Shown: positions 35,585 through 44,973, counted from the stretch's first letter. The stretch: DNA of 64,000 nt from Candidatus Saccharibacteria bacterium CG_4_10_14_0_2_um_filter_52_9 (GCA_903970515.1 CAJCJA010000036.1:1-64000), one strand, 5' to 3'. The notes: a model not told the origin generated them from the letters alone. Numbers and translations: made by a program.

Positions 35585-36043
35585 GTGACCAGCGCAGTTG
35601 ACAACATCGACGAGATCCTCTCGACCATTCGAGGCGCGGATCATCGTGTGACGACCGCAAAGCGAACCGTCGTTGAAGTGCTGGTGGGGGCAAACGAACA
35701 CATGACCGCCGAAGCGATCACCGTTGCGGTCCAGCGACGTCGCCCTGAAGTAAGTCCTTCAACCGTGTATCGCATCCTCGAAGAGTTCGAGGAACTCGGC
35801 ATTGTCGTTCACGCGCACCTCAGTCAAGCGGCCGCCGTGTACCACCTCGCCGGAGCGATTCACGGTCACCTCACTTGCGATATCTGCAAAGTGACCTTCG
35901 AAATCCCCTCCAGTCATTTCGACGCACTCAGCAAGGATCTCCTGACGACGTTCGGTTTCCAGCTCGATCGCCATCACGTTGCGCTGACGGGCACGTGCCA
36001 AAAGTGCCGTGAAGCGTTGAGTGCAACGACGCACAATACTTAA
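35585..36043 (+). CDS. Fur family metal-dependent regulator
   Basis: 152 residues. Winged helix with HRVTTAKRTVVEVLV and PEVSPSTVYRILEEFEELGIVVH, then the dimer domain HGHLTCDICKVTFEIPSSHF. Two structural zinc cysteine pairs (CDIC and CQKC) and regulatory His residues are present. It could be a Fur, Zur or PerR type; the sequence does not decide. No target box was identified nearby. GTG 35585 is supported by the leaderless -10 site. Confidence 0.9.
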   Translation: MTSAVDNIDEILSTIRGADHRVTTAKRTVVEVLVGANEHMTAEAITVAVQRRRPEVSPSTVYRILEEFEELGIVVHAHLSQAAAVYHLAGAIHGHLTCDICKVTFEIPSSHFDALSKDLLTTFGFQLDRHHVALTGTCQKCREALSATTHNT

Positions 36044-36105
36044 GCAGTTATTACTTCAATTGATAAAGGCAGTTGCGAGGCGTCACTAAGGTTGGTAGCC
36101 AACCC

Positions 36106-37029
36106 ATGCTCAAAATTGACCACCTCACCAAACGCTACGAAGACACGATTGCGGTCGATGACCTTGACTTCGAAGTCAAGCCGGGTGTGGTCACCGGGTT
36201 CCTTGGTCCCAACGGATCAGGCAAATCCACGACGATGCGCGTCATTCTCGGACTCGACCACCCCACCAAGGGTCGAGTCACGATCGATGGAAAAAAATAC
36301 GAGGATTTGAAGTCGCCACTTCGTGAAGTGGGCGCCCTGCTCGACGCCAAGGCCGTTCATCCGGGACGCACCGCCCGCAATCACCTTCGAGCACTCGCCG
36401 CGTCGAATCGAATCAAGTGGTCACGGGTGGACGAGGTCCTTGAGTTCACTGGCATCTCGTCGGTCGCCAACAAGAAAGTTGGCGGATTCTCGCTCGGTAT
36501 GAGTCAGCGTCTCGGCATCGCGGCGGCGCTGTTGGGCGACCCTCAAGTTCTGTTGTTTGATGAGCCCGTCAACGGTTTGGACCCCGAAGGTATCCGATGG
36601 ATTCGCGAGTTCTTCCGTTCTCTCGCCAAGGAGGGACGAACCGTGTTCGTGAGCTCGCATCTCATGAGTGAGATGGCACTTACCGCCGACCAGATCATCG
36701 TGATCGGACGCGGAAAACTCATCACCCAAGGTTCGGTTGACGACCTAACCGCGACGGTGCAAGGCACAGTGTTGGTTCGCGCGTCAAATCTCACTTCACT
36801 CACCAAAGCGTTAGTGGCGAAAAAAGCAATCGTCCAATCGACGAGTGACACCGCTATCTCGGTCACGGGCCTCTCATCTGACGAAGTGGGCGAACTCGCC
36901 TTTAAGACCGGCGTCGTGATTCACGAACTCACGCCGCAGCGAGCGTCACTCGAAGAAGTGTTCATGGAACTTACCGCGGATTCTCTCGAATACGGAGCCT
37001 CGATGCCCGGCGATGTGTCCCATGAGTAG
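36106..37029 (+). CDS. ABC transporter ATP-binding protein (ABC-2 type exporter)
   Basis: 307 residues. Walker A GPNGSGKSTTMRVILGL, signature FSLGMSQRLGIAAALLG, Walker B VLLFDEPVNGLDPEGI and the H-loop VFVSSHLMSE. The C-terminal 85 residues resemble the DUF4162-type tail of BcrA/drug-export ATPases and end with LEEVFMELT. With the permease that follows by an 8-base overlap it forms a two-gene exporter for a drug, peptide or lipid. ATG 36106 starts the homology; only a weak AAGG lies upstream. Confidence 0.93.
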   Translation: MLKIDHLTKRYEDTIAVDDLDFEVKPGVVTGFLGPNGSGKSTTMRVILGLDHPTKGRVTIDGKKYEDLKSPLREVGALLDAKAVHPGRTARNHLRALAASNRIKWSRVDEVLEFTGISSVANKKVGGFSLGMSQRLGIAAALLGDPQVLLFDEPVNGLDPEGIRWIREFFRSLAKEGRTVFVSSHLMSEMALTADQIIVIGRGKLITQGSVDDLTATVQGTVLVRASNLTSLTKALVAKKAIVQSTSDTAISVTGLSSDEVGELAFKTGVVIHELTPQRASLEEVFMELTADSLEYGASMPGDVSHE

Positions 37030-37807
37030 CGATCAGAATCTTCACGCCGTCTTTGAGTCCGAATGGATCAAGTTCCGCTCGGTACGTTCCTCGGTGATGG
37101 GGGTCATTGTCTTCTTCGTCCTCACCCTCGGACTCGGCGGATTGATCTCGTGGGCCGTTCGCAGTCACTGGAGCCAAACCTCCGGCGCTGACCGACTGAC
37201 CTTCGATCCGGTCTCCACGAGCCTGGCGGGAATTCTCTTCGCCCAGTTTGCGGTTGGTGTGATTGGCGTTCTCTTCATCACGAGCGAATACTCATCTGGA
37301 TCGATTCGAACCACGCTCGCGGCCGTTCCCAATCGCATTCGCCTCGTGGCCGCCAAGACCATCGTGCTCTTCGTCGCCATGATCGTGGTGAGCGAAGTCG
37401 TGTGCTTCGCGACGTTCGAGCTCGGGCAATCGGTATTCAACGGCGTCGTGCCCACCGCGTCGCTCGCCACCACCGACGTCCTTCGATCGGTGTTGCTCGC
37501 GGGGCTCTACCTCACGCTGCTGGCGGTGCTCGGATTTTCACTCGGGCTGATCGTGCGCCAAAGCGCCGCATGCATCAGCATCTTCGTGTCGGTGCTGCTG
37601 ATCGTGCCAATCATCTTCGTGTTCTTGCCCACGAGTTGGCAGAACTCGTACGAGAAATATTTACCGTCGGAACTTGGGCGTTCAATGATGTCGCCATTTC
37701 CGGCCGCCCATCATCTTGGCGCGTGGAATGCGCTGATTGTGCTGTTGATCTATACCGTGGTGGTCTTCGGCGTGGGTCTGACCCTGATGAGGCGCCGCGA
37801 CGCTTGA
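37022..37807 (+). CDS. ABC-2 type transporter permease
   Basis: About 261 residues with six membrane helices, starting VMGVIVFFVLTLGLGGLISWAV, and the segment FITSEYSSGSIRTTLAAVPNR, which is the usual coupling region of BcrB-like permeases. It pairs with the preceding ATPase. ATG 37022 is used; ATG 37013 is an in-frame alternative. Confidence 0.9.
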   Translation: MSSDQNLHAVFESEWIKFRSVRSSVMGVIVFFVLTLGLGGLISWAVRSHWSQTSGADRLTFDPVSTSLAGILFAQFAVGVIGVLFITSEYSSGSIRTTLAAVPNRIRLVAAKTIVLFVAMIVVSEVVCFATFELGQSVFNGVVPTASLATTDVLRSVLLAGLYLTLLAVLGFSLGLIVRQSAACISIFVSVLLIVPIIFVFLPTSWQNSYEKYLPSELGRSMMSPFPAAHHLGAWNALIVLLIYTVVVFGVGLTLMRRRDA

Positions 37808-37818
37808 AAGCTCAGTCA

Positions 37819-37824
37819 TAGTGT
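37819..37824 (+). promoter_or_regulatory. -10 hexamer for leaderless nitroreductase transcript
   Basis: TAGTGT, six bases before the ATG at 37831. The identical hexamer and spacing precede orn. Confidence 0.5.
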
Positions 37825-37830
37825 GACGTC

Positions 37831-38517
37831 ATGGAACTGACCCACGCACTGAGGAGCACCGGCTCGATCCGTGAATTCACCGACCAACCGGTGAGCGAGG
37901 CGACACTGTACGAAATCCTCGACGACGCACGCTTCGCCCCCTCGGGCGGTAATCGACAGGCGTGGCGCGTCATCATCGTCGAAGGTGAACAGCGCCACCA
38001 GCTGCGTGACCTCTACCTCGACGGTTGGCACGACTACGTGGCGCACCTGCTCGCAGGCAGCATCCCGTTCTCGCCACTCGCGAGCGAACACGAACGCGTC
38101 GCTGCATCATCGAGAAGAGATGACGCCATCGCACTTTCGAACCCGACGGGCTTCGCTGAGACCATTGACCGCATTCCCGTGATGTTGATCGTGCTGGCCG
38201 ATCTCGGGGCCCTCGCCGCCACCGACCGCGATCTCGATCGCTATCAATTGGTGGGCGGCGCGTCGGTGTATCCCTTCGTCTGGAGTATCTTGCTCGGCGC
38301 CCACGAGCGCGGCCTCGGAGGAGTCATGACGACCGTGCTGACCCTTCACGAAGATCGAGTGCGCGAAGTTCTCAAAGTGCCCGACACCTTCGCCATCGCG
38401 GCATTGGTCGCCCTCGGGGTTCCCCTCCACCAACCCACACGACTGCGACGACGACCGGTAGAGGAATTCGCGACACGAAACACCTTCGATGGTGACGTGT
38501 TTCGCGTACATTCCTAG
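37831..38517 (+). CDS. Nitroreductase family FMN enzyme
   Basis: 228 residues. RSTGSIREFTDQPVSEATLYEILDDARFAPSGGNRQAWRVIIVEG contains the FMN phosphate-binding Arg residues and the SGGNRQ loop. GGASVYPFVWSILLGAHERGLGGVMTTVL is the second FMN region, and AALVALGVPLHQPTRLRRRPVEEF closes the fold. It reduces nitro compounds, quinones or similar with NAD(P)H; the substrate is unknown. No ribosome site, consistent with the leaderless layout. Confidence 0.9.
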   Translation: MELTHALRSTGSIREFTDQPVSEATLYEILDDARFAPSGGNRQAWRVIIVEGEQRHQLRDLYLDGWHDYVAHLLAGSIPFSPLASEHERVAASSRRDDAIALSNPTGFAETIDRIPVMLIVLADLGALAATDRDLDRYQLVGGASVYPFVWSILLGAHERGLGGVMTTVLTLHEDRVREVLKVPDTFAIAALVALGVPLHQPTRLRRRPVEEFATRNTFDGDVFRVHS

Positions 38518-38522
38518 GGCGA

Positions 38523-38538
38523 GCCACTCGATAGTGGC
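38523..38538. terminator. Hairpin between convergent nitroreductase and ABC genes
   Basis: GCCACT-CGAT-AGTGGC is a perfect 6-bp hairpin in the 33-base gap between convergent genes. No T-run is present on either side, so termination would be of the weak, T-less type. Confidence 0.4.
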
Positions 38539-38550
38539 GACACCGCGCGA

Positions 38551-39315
38551 CTAGAGAACTTTGGAGAGGAAGTTCTTTAATCGATCCGACGAGGGCGTGA
38601 CGAGGATCGTGCGAGGATCGCCGGACTCTTCGATGACTCCGCCGTCCAAGAAGTACACCGTGTTGGCGACCTCGCGCGCGAAACCAATCTCGTGGGTTAC
38701 GACGATCATGGTCATCCCGCTTCGAGCGAGGTCCTTCATCACTTCGAGCACTTCACCCACCAATTCGGGGTCGAGGGCTGAGGTGGGTTCATCGAACAAC
38801 ATCAGTTTCGGATCCATCGCGAGGGCCCGCGCGATCGCGACTCGTTGCTGTTGACCGCCGGACAATTGGCTCGGGTAGTTCTTCTCCTTGTCCTTTAACC
38901 CCACTCGCGCCAGTAACTCACGCGCCTTGTTGTTCGCGTCCTCGCGGCTCGTGCCACGCACCTTCATCTGCCCAATCGTGACGTTGTCCAACACGTTCAA
39001 GTGTTGGAAGAGGTTGAAACGTTGGAACACCATGCCGATGCGCGATCGGTTCTCACACACTCGCTTGTCCGTGAGCTCGTAGAGCTTCCCGTTTCGTGCC
39101 TCGTATCCCACGAGCTCGCCGTCGACCCGTAACTCACCACTGTCGTGCTTTTCGAGGTGATTAATACAACGAAGCAACGTACTCTTGCCCGATCCCGACG
39201 GACCGATCAAACAGGTCACCTCGCCACGGGCGACGTGTAGGTCCACGCCCTTCAGCACTTCGATCCCGTTATAGGACTTTCGCACGTCACGTACCTTCAC
39301 CATCGGTTCACTCAT
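38551..39315 (-). CDS. Polar amino acid ABC transporter ATP-binding protein (GlnQ/HisP-like)
   Basis: 254 residues. Walker [19 protein letters not shown], signature [19 protein letters not shown], Walker [22 protein letters not shown]-loop [35 protein letters not shown] is typical of the polar amino-acid group. It powers the importer made with the permease (ATGA overlap) and binding protein upstream. Confidence 0.95.
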   Translation of the reverse strand: MSEPMVKVRDVRKSYNGIEVLKGVDLHVARGEVTCLIGPSGSGKSTLLRCINHLEKHDSGELRVDGELVGYEARNGKLYELTDKRVCENRSRIGMVFQRFNLFQHLNVLDNVTIGQMKVRGTSREDANNKARELLARVGLKDKEKNYPSQLSGGQQQRVAIARALAMDPKLMLFDEPTSALDPELVGEVLEVMKDLARSGMTMIVVTHEIGFAREVANTVYFLDGGVIEESGDPRTILVTPSSDRLKNFLSKVL

Positions 39316-40316
39316 GCCGGCGCCCCCAACCCTCGTCGAGTTCGAAACTTCGACGCAACACCACGCACGTCACCCCGCAGGCGCTGTATCGGCGTCGGTG
39401 GAGGAGTACGCAACGCCCCTCGGGCGAAGCGTCGTTCGAGATAGAACTGGCCGATCGACAAGATGGTCGTCACGACCAAGAACCAGAGACTCGCCACGAT
39501 AAGCAGCGGGATTATTTCGTAGTTGGCGGAGTAGATGTTCGTCGCCGCCCCGAGGAGTTCGATCAGCCCAACGGCACTCGCGAGCGAGGTCGTCTTCAAC
39601 ATCGAGATCACCTCGTTACCCGTGGGAGGGATGATGACGCGCATCGCTTGGGGTATCGTCACCAGTCGCAGCGTTTGGCGCCGTGTCATCCCGAGCGACG
39701 TCGCGGCTTCGATCTGGCCCTCGTCGACCGAGATGAGTCCCGCGCGTGCTATCTCGGACATGTAGGCACCCTCGTTGAGCCCGAGCCCGAGCGCGCACGC
39801 ATCGAAGATAGTGAATGACGTGTTCACATTGATGTGCGCGTACGTGACGTGCGTGAACGGAATGCCAAGAGTCAAGCGAGGATAGACGGCACCCAGGAAA
39901 CTCCAGAAGAAGAGTTGCACGAAAACGGGTGTGCCTCGAAAGAACCAAGTGTAGGCGAACGCCACCGTCGAGAGCAGCCTGTTCCTCGACATGCGCATCA
40001 CCGCAATCAACAGACCCAACGCGATGCCGATCACCATCGCGATGACCGTCAACTCCAAGGTGATGCGCAGACCGTGCAAGATCTCCGACGTGAAGAAGTA
40101 GTGACCAACGATGTTCCAGCTGTAGCGCCACACCATGACGTGATGACACGTGGCCGCCACGCTCGCTACCTTGCATGTGACCTTGGCGCTCGCGACACGG
40201 ATGAACAAGGTGTGAAAGAGCATCGCGAGGAACAGTCCGAGGACCGCGACACCGATCCACTGACCATAATGACGAACGGGGACGACCTTGATGCTGTCGT
40301 CCCCGTGTGGAGTCAT
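39312..40316 (-). CDS. Polar amino acid ABC transporter permease (HisM/GlnP-like)
   Basis: 334 residues, longer than the usual 220-250 because of extra segments at both ends. Core helices start [35 protein letters not shown] and the EAA loop [38 protein letters not shown] are typical. A periplasmic-side insert with two Cys ([15 protein letters not shown]) sits near residue 45 and could form a disulfide. The tail is Arg-rich. Confidence 0.93.
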   Translation of the reverse strand: MTPHGDDSIKVVPVRHYGQWIGVAVLGLFLAMLFHTLFIRVASAKVTCKVASVAATCHHVMVWRYSWNIVGHYFFTSEILHGLRITLELTVIAMVIGIALGLLIAVMRMSRNRLLSTVAFAYTWFFRGTPVFVQLFFWSFLGAVYPRLTLGIPFTHVTYAHINVNTSFTIFDACALGLGLNEGAYMSEIARAGLISVDEGQIEAATSLGMTRRQTLRLVTIPQAMRVIIPPTGNEVISMLKTTSLASAVGLIELLGAATNIYSANYEIIPLLIVASLWFLVVTTILSIGQFYLERRFARGALRTPPPTPIQRLRGDVRGVASKFRTRRGLGAPA

Positions 40317-40337
40317 GAGCTGACGATCCAGTGCGGC

Positions 40338-41231
40338 TTAGGAGATCGCCCCATTCAATTCAATCTTCGACAGCGGCAGGGCGCCCGCGGTGACGCCCCA
40401 TTTGCTGAGGATCGCGAGGTAGGTGCCGTTCGCAATAAGCGTCTTCACGGCCGCCTCGATGGCCTTGGCGAGCGCCAAACCATTGGGAGTCTTCGGCGTC
40501 GCGATACCGTACGGCGCAACCTCAATGGCGCTACCCACCAGTTTGAATGCGCCGTGTGACTGCGAGACGACGAAGCCCGCGACCTGGCTGTCGAGGAAAC
40601 CGAGTTGCGCGCGCCCCGACGACACCGCGAGATTGGCACTCGTCTGTGTCGGGTAGGCCAACACGGTCAGGGGCTTGGACGATGGACACGTCTTTTTCGT
40701 GTTCACGGCATCGGACTGTTCGGTGGTGCCGGTCTCAACGGCAACGCTGAGTCCACACAGACTTGGCAGGCCCTTGAACTTCACGCTCGACGTGCTCTTC
40801 GCGTAGACGGCTTCGCCCGCTTGAAAGTAGTCCACGAAATTCACCTGCGCTTCGCGCGCCTTCGTGTCGGTGAACGACGAGTTGCCAATGACGTACTTAC
40901 CGGCCTTGATACCGCCGATGATGCTGTCGAAGGTGACGTTGTTCTCGTTGACCTTGACGCCCAACGTGGTGCCAATGGCCTTGATCAAATCGACGTCGAA
41001 GCCCACCATCGTCGTGCCGTTCATTGATTCGTCCGGTGGATAGGTGGCGTCGGTCGCCACCTGCAGAGTCGTAGTCGCCAAACTCGACGGCACCAACTTC
41101 GCGTCACTCGCGCTGTACGTGCCGGTGATGCCGCTCGCTCCCGCGGATCCGGCAACCAGCGTCGACGCGAGCACGAGGGAAGTGACCCCGCTCAGCACCA
41201 GTGCTCGACGCGTCCGGTTAAATCGCACCAT
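40338..41231 (-). CDS. Amino acid ABC transporter substrate-binding protein
   Basis: 297 residues. It begins with a Sec signal peptide (RRALVLSGVTSLVLASTLVAGSAGA) followed by the SBP_bac_3 fold: LQVATDATYPPDESMNGTTMVGFDVDLIKAIG, then FDSIIGGIKAGKYVIGNSSFTDTKAREAQVNFVDYF. No lipobox cysteine is present in the signal peptide, which is odd for a Gram-positive importer; it may be released or held in another way. AAGGAG stands eight bases before ATG 41231. The order binding protein, permease, ATPase is a complete importer. Confidence 0.93.
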   Translation of the reverse strand: MVRFNRTRRALVLSGVTSLVLASTLVAGSAGASGITGTYSASDAKLVPSSLATTTLQVATDATYPPDESMNGTTMVGFDVDLIKAIGTTLGVKVNENNVTFDSIIGGIKAGKYVIGNSSFTDTKAREAQVNFVDYFQAGEAVYAKSTSSVKFKGLPSLCGLSVAVETGTTEQSDAVNTKKTCPSSKPLTVLAYPTQTSANLAVSSGRAQLGFLDSQVAGFVVSQSHGAFKLVGSAIEVAPYGIATPKTPNGLALAKAIEAAVKTLIANGTYLAILSKWGVTAGALPLSKIELNGAIS

Positions 41232-41335
41232 GAAGACTCCTTCGTCATTGCTCGCCACCGCTGGCGTACGGATTCCATTGATACCAGAAATTGTGACGCC
41301 GCCGGGTCGAGTTCGTAACGTGCGCGTGAATTGAC

Positions 41336-42877
41336 CTACGAGCGCACCATTTCGTCGGTGCGAAGCACGTGACGCGGAAGCGAACCATAGACCACGACAC
41401 CCACCATCAACGCCACGACGCCCGCGACGAGGCAACCCCGATGGAAACCGTCCATGAATGCCGTGACGACGCCGTGGACCAAGCCGGCGTGGCCGGGCGT
41501 CGCGGGTGGCACGTGCGCGAGGATCGCCCTTGACCCCTGCATCGAACCCTCCGCGAGTTTTAGCTGTGCGTGACTGAGACCCAGATGAAGGAACGCGTGG
41601 CGGATCTGCGGAGCGAAGATCGACGAGAAGACCGAGCCCACCACGGCGACACCGAGCGTGCCGCCCATCTCTCTCGTCGTTTCGTTGACCGCCGCCCCGG
41701 CACCCAATTGTTCGGGCGTCAACGATCCCATGATCGCCGCCGTGGACGGCGCGCCAATAAGAGAGAAACCCAGTGCGAGCACGATCATGGCCCCGATGAC
41801 TGGTCCAAAATAGGCGGAGTGGGCACCAATCGAGGTCATCCACAACAACGCCGCCGCCATGATGACGAAGCCTGCACTCACGACGTAGCGAGTGCCAATG
41901 CGCAGCGCCGCCACCGCCCCCAGCGGCGTGAAGATCATTGTGACGATCGCGAACGGCAGCGTATGCACGCCTGCCGACAAGGCGGAGTAGCCGTGGATCA
42001 GTTGGAAGTACTGCGTCACGAGAAAGATGAAGCCAAAGAGGCAGAAGAAGCTCGTCGCGATTGAACCCGCGCCCGCCGAGAACGAACGATTGCGAAACAC
42101 GCGCACGTCCAGTAGCGGCCCGTCCCGGCGAAGCTCGTAGCGTATGAACATCACGAGCAAGATCGCCGAGATGACGAAGAGCGCCACCGTCGACGCACTC
42201 GTCCAACTCCAATCGGGACCCTGGATGATCGCGAGGACGAGCAACGTCACGCATCCGGTCCCTAAGGCGAGACCCACCACATCAAATCGTCGGATGCGCG
42301 GACTCTTCGATTCGGGTACCACCAACTGACACGCAACGAACGCGACGACGACAATCGGCAGGTTCACGAGAAAGATGGACCCGTACCAAAAGTGCGTAAT
42401 GAGCTCACCGCCGATGATCGGTCCGATCGCGATGGCGACGCCGACGGTCGCTCCCCAGACGCCGAAGGCCTTGGCGCGCTCGGCCGAATCGCGGAACGCC
42501 GTCGTCAGCAATGACAACGTGGCGGGAAAGATGAAGGCGGCGGCGGCGCCCATGAGCGCACGCGCGGTCAACAGTGACGAAATGTTGTTCGAGCGAGCCG
42601 CCAGAAACGAGAAGATGCCAAAGAAGAGCAGCGCAATCTGCATCACGCGCTTTCGCCCGAAGCGGTCCGACACTCCCCCGCCCGCGAGCAGGAGACTCGC
42701 GAAGGGCAGCGAATAACCGTCGACGATCCACTGCAAATCGGAATTCGTCGCGTGCAGTTGTTTCGAAAGTGTCGGCAACGCGACGTTGACGATGGTGTTG
42801 TCCACGGCGACAAGCAATACCGCGACGCACAAGACGCCCAGAATCAACCATCGACGTTCGTGCGTGGCGTCGGTCAT
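41336..42877 (-). CDS. MFS drug exporter, DHA2 (EmrB/QacA) family, TetR-controlled
   Basis: 513 residues, about 14 membrane helices. VAVDNTIVNVALPTLSKQL is motif D1, GGGVSDRFGRKRVMQIALL is motif A, and GVWGATVGVAIAIGPIIGGELITHFWYGSIFLVNLP is motif C. It probably expels a toxic compound sensed by the divergent TetR protein. Its 5' leader on the minus strand has a run of nine G's starting five bases before the ATG; the run includes or abuts the ribosome site. Confidence 0.92.
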   Translation of the reverse strand: MTDATHERRWLILGVLCVAVLLVAVDNTIVNVALPTLSKQLHATNSDLQWIVDGYSLPFASLLLAGGGVSDRFGRKRVMQIALLFFGIFSFLAARSNNISSLLTARALMGAAAAFIFPATLSLLTTAFRDSAERAKAFGVWGATVGVAIAIGPIIGGELITHFWYGSIFLVNLPIVVVAFVACQLVVPESKSPRIRRFDVVGLALGTGCVTLLVLAIIQGPDWSWTSASTVALFVISAILLVMFIRYELRRDGPLLDVRVFRNRSFSAGAGSIATSFFCLFGFIFLVTQYFQLIHGYSALSAGVHTLPFAIVTMIFTPLGAVAALRIGTRYVVSAGFVIMAAALLWMTSIGAHSAYFGPVIGAMIVLALGFSLIGAPSTAAIMGSLTPEQLGAGAAVNETTREMGGTLGVAVVGSVFSSIFAPQIRHAFLHLGLSHAQLKLAEGSMQGSRAILAHVPPATPGHAGLVHGVVTAFMDGFHRGCLVAGVVALMVGVVVYGSLPRHVLRTDEMVRS

Positions 42878-42881
42878 CCCA

Positions 42882-42890
42882 CCCCCCCCC
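42882..42890 (-). repeat. Nine-base G tract in the leader of the DHA2 exporter
   Basis: Nine C's on the plus strand, read as G9 in the exporter mRNA, followed by TGGG and the ATG. Such runs can change length by slipped-strand pairing, which would alter ribosome-site spacing. Confidence 0.6.
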
Positions 42891-42892
42891 TC

Positions 42893-42928
42893 TAGAACAA
42901 CGTTCCATTACTGTAGAACAATGTTCTA
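42893..42928. promoter_or_regulatory. Two TetR operators between divergent exporter and tetR genes
   Basis: TAGAACAATGTTCTA (42914-42928) is a perfect 7-1-7 palindrome. TAGAACAACGTTCCA (42893-42907) is a second copy with two changes in its right half. Their centres are 21 bp apart, two helical turns, so two dimers could bind on one face. The right site overlaps the tetR -10 hexamer. Confidence 0.8.
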
Positions 42929-42932
42929 TACT
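42927..42932 (+). promoter_or_regulatory. -10 hexamer of the tetR gene
   Basis: TATACT overlaps the end of the perfect operator and stands seven bases before the tetR ATG (42940), suggesting a leaderless, self-repressed transcript. Confidence 0.6.
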
Positions 42933-42939
42933 CAGTCAA

Positions 42940-43536
42940 ATGGCGAGTCGAACCCAGCGCACCCCGTCGCAAATGATCCAGCCCGAATTGATGGCCGCCG
43001 CGCTCCAGATCTTGAGCGAGTCGGGTCCCGAGGGCTTCACGATCCGCGCGATTGCTCGACGCGCCGAGGTGGCACCCATGGCCATCTACAACCACTTCGA
43101 CGGCAAAGACGGGCTGTTGGAGGCGATTTGGATCGAAGGCTTCACGATGCTGCGTCGTGAACTCGAAGTCACGTCGATAAATCCCAACAACAAACTCTTC
43201 GACACCGCCCACGCGTATCGCCGGTTCGCCCTGACACATCGCTCGCACTACACCGTGATGTTCATGCATCGCTTCATTGGTTTCACACCCTCTGCGTCGG
43301 CGGCGGCCGTGGCGCTCGAGACGTTCCAAACCCTCGTGCGACTCGTCAAGTCGGCCCAAAGTGTGGGTATCTTCAGCGACTACGACACCGTCGACGCCGC
43401 CCAGATGTTGTGGTCGACCTGTCATGGCTTCGTCTCATTGGAAATGCTCGACATCAACTTCGCCGCCGATCGTGACGAGACCTTCATCGATTTCGTGCGG
43501 GGAGTCGAACGCGGCATCGCGAACTCACACGAGTAG
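42940..43536 (+). CDS. TetR family transcriptional repressor
   Basis: 198 residues. The N-terminal helix-turn-helix reads ALQILSESGPEGFTIRAIARRAEVAPMAIYNHFDGKDGLLEAIW; the C-terminal part has the WHG-type ligand/dimer domain (AYRRFALTHRSHYTVMFMHRF). Divergent placement, paired palindromes and an overlapping -10 site indicate that it represses both itself and the exporter. The last 12 bases overlap the convergent sulfatase gene. Confidence 0.93.
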   Translation: MASRTQRTPSQMIQPELMAAALQILSESGPEGFTIRAIARRAEVAPMAIYNHFDGKDGLLEAIWIEGFTMLRRELEVTSINPNNKLFDTAHAYRRFALTHRSHYTVMFMHRFIGFTPSASAAAVALETFQTLVRLVKSAQSVGIFSDYDTVDAAQMLWSTCHGFVSLEMLDINFAADRDETFIDFVRGVERGIANSHE

Positions 43537-44973
43537 GAACTCAGCGGGCCAACGTCCCGGCCGACTCGGTCGCAACAGCATATCGGTGTACTCGCGTCGC
43601 AGAAATTCCTGGCGCCACACCAGTTGCTCCTGGGCGATCTCGAGCACTCGAGTCGAATCACGACATTCGCTTCGCCACGTGGGATCTGCGGCGAGGTCAA
43701 AGCACTTGAACGATCCATCACCGAATTGCACGTAGGCGGCGTCCTCACCTACGGACACGGCCAAATTCTGACGTGAGAGATTGCGATCGACTTCGTCGTG
43801 AGGTGTCGCGTCGTTGATCCAGTACGTCCGGTAATCCCACTCGTAGTGCGCATACGCTCGCCACGCAACACGCTCACCTCGAAGCAACGCGGACAACGAC
43901 GCACCGTCGCATTGTGAAGGCACGCCGACACCGATCGCCTCGCACAAGGTTGGCAGCAAGTCCACGTTCTCGGTGAACTCGTGCACGCTCGCACCGTTGT
44001 TGGTCGAACGAGGATCGCGCCACAGACCAAGTACATGGTAACTCTGCGGAAAGAAGCCGAGCTTTTCGATCAGCCCGTGATCGCCAAGCTGTTCACCGTG
44101 ATCGGAGGTGACGACGACCAAGGTATCGTCCCACTCGCCGCGTTGCTCGATGGCGTCAACGACGCGACCGAGTTGGAAATCGATCTCCGAGATCATGCCG
44201 TAGTACTGCGCGCGCAGTACGCGCATGTCGGCTTCCAGAGTGGGTGCAGCGCTCGCGTGCACCGACATCGCGATGTCGTGGATCGGATGACGATGCACTT
44301 TTTCAACGGGCGCAATGGGCAACTCGACGTCGTCGGGGTCATACATCGAAGCGAAGTGGCCGGCCGCAGCGTAGGGCGGATGTGGTCGCAGATAGCTGAG
44401 ATGAGCGAACCATCCCCCCTCTTGATGGGCGAGCCACTGGACGAATCGAGTGGTCAGGAACCCGCTGAGCGAGTCCTCGGCCGGTCGCGAAGGTTCGCCG
44501 CGTAACGCGGGCGCCCAGCCACTTTCCACTTGGTAGCCCTTTTGGCGAAGGTAATGAATCCAACCCGCCTGACTCTCGGGCAAGTAGAGTCCCACCGAGA
44601 ATCCCGGCAGGATGCCGTCGTAGTTGTCGAGTCGCGGATCGTCCAAGCCCGTCGCGCGCCGAGGGTCCAATCCTTGGTCGGTGTAACCAAAGAGCGTCGG
44701 GTCATAACCCGCCTCGCGAGCCACTTTCGCCACGTTGGAGAACTCCGCGTCAAGCGGGGTGCCGTTCGCGACGACGCGGTTGTTCATCTGATAGGTGCCG
44801 GTGTACAACGCGGCTCGTCCCGGTGCGCACGGTGCAGCTTGGGAGAAGTGTCGCTCGAGACGCACCCCTTCGGAGGCGATGCGATCGAGCGTCGGCGTCG
44901 TGACGAGCGAGTGACCGGCAGCGCCGTACGAGTCGCCGCGAAATTGATCGAGGGTGATGAAAAGGACGTTCAC
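43525..44973 (-). CDS. Sulfatase-fold hydrolase (arylsulfatase/phosphonate monoester hydrolase type)
   Basis: 482 residues. N-terminal metal site VLFITLDQFRGDSYG, active-site motif CAPGRAALYTG (Cys 49, C-x-P-x-R), which is the formylglycine motif of sulfatases, and second metal site VVVTSDHGEQLGDHGLIEK. The overall pattern (GEWDDTLVVVTSDHG, HPPY segment) resembles phosphonate monoester/phosphodiester hydrolases of this superfamily as much as true sulfatases. No signal peptide, so it acts in the cytosol. Cys conversion would need a formylglycine-generating enzyme not seen here. Coupled to the esterase gene by ATGA. Confidence 0.9.
   Translation of the reverse strand: MNVLFITLDQFRGDSYGAAGHSLVTTPTLDRIASEGVRLERHFSQAAPCAPGRAALYTGTYQMNNRVVANGTPLDAEFSNVAKVAREAGYDPTLFGYTDQGLDPRRATGLDDPRLDNYDGILPGFSVGLYLPESQAGWIHYLRQKGYQVESGWAPALRGEPSRPAEDSLSGFLTTRFVQWLAHQEGGWFAHLSYLRPHPPYAAAGHFASMYDPDDVELPIAPVEKVHRHPIHDIAMSVHASAAPTLEADMRVLRAQYYGMISEIDFQLGRVVDAIEQRGEWDDTLVVVTSDHGEQLGDHGLIEKLGFFPQSYHVLGLWRDPRSTNNGASVHEFTENVDLLPTLCEAIGVGVPSQCDGASLSALLRGERVAWRAYAHYEWDYRTYWINDATPHDEVDRNLSRQNLAVSVGEDAAYVQFGDGSFKCFDLAADPTWRSECRDSTRVLEIAQEQLVWRQEFLRREYTDMLLRPSRPGRWPAEFLLV

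Noticed and set aside
41232-42254. Upstream extension of the binding-protein reading frame by 340 codons
   Set aside because: It would run antisense-frame through the exporter gene; the signal peptide and AAGGAG site set the start at 41231.
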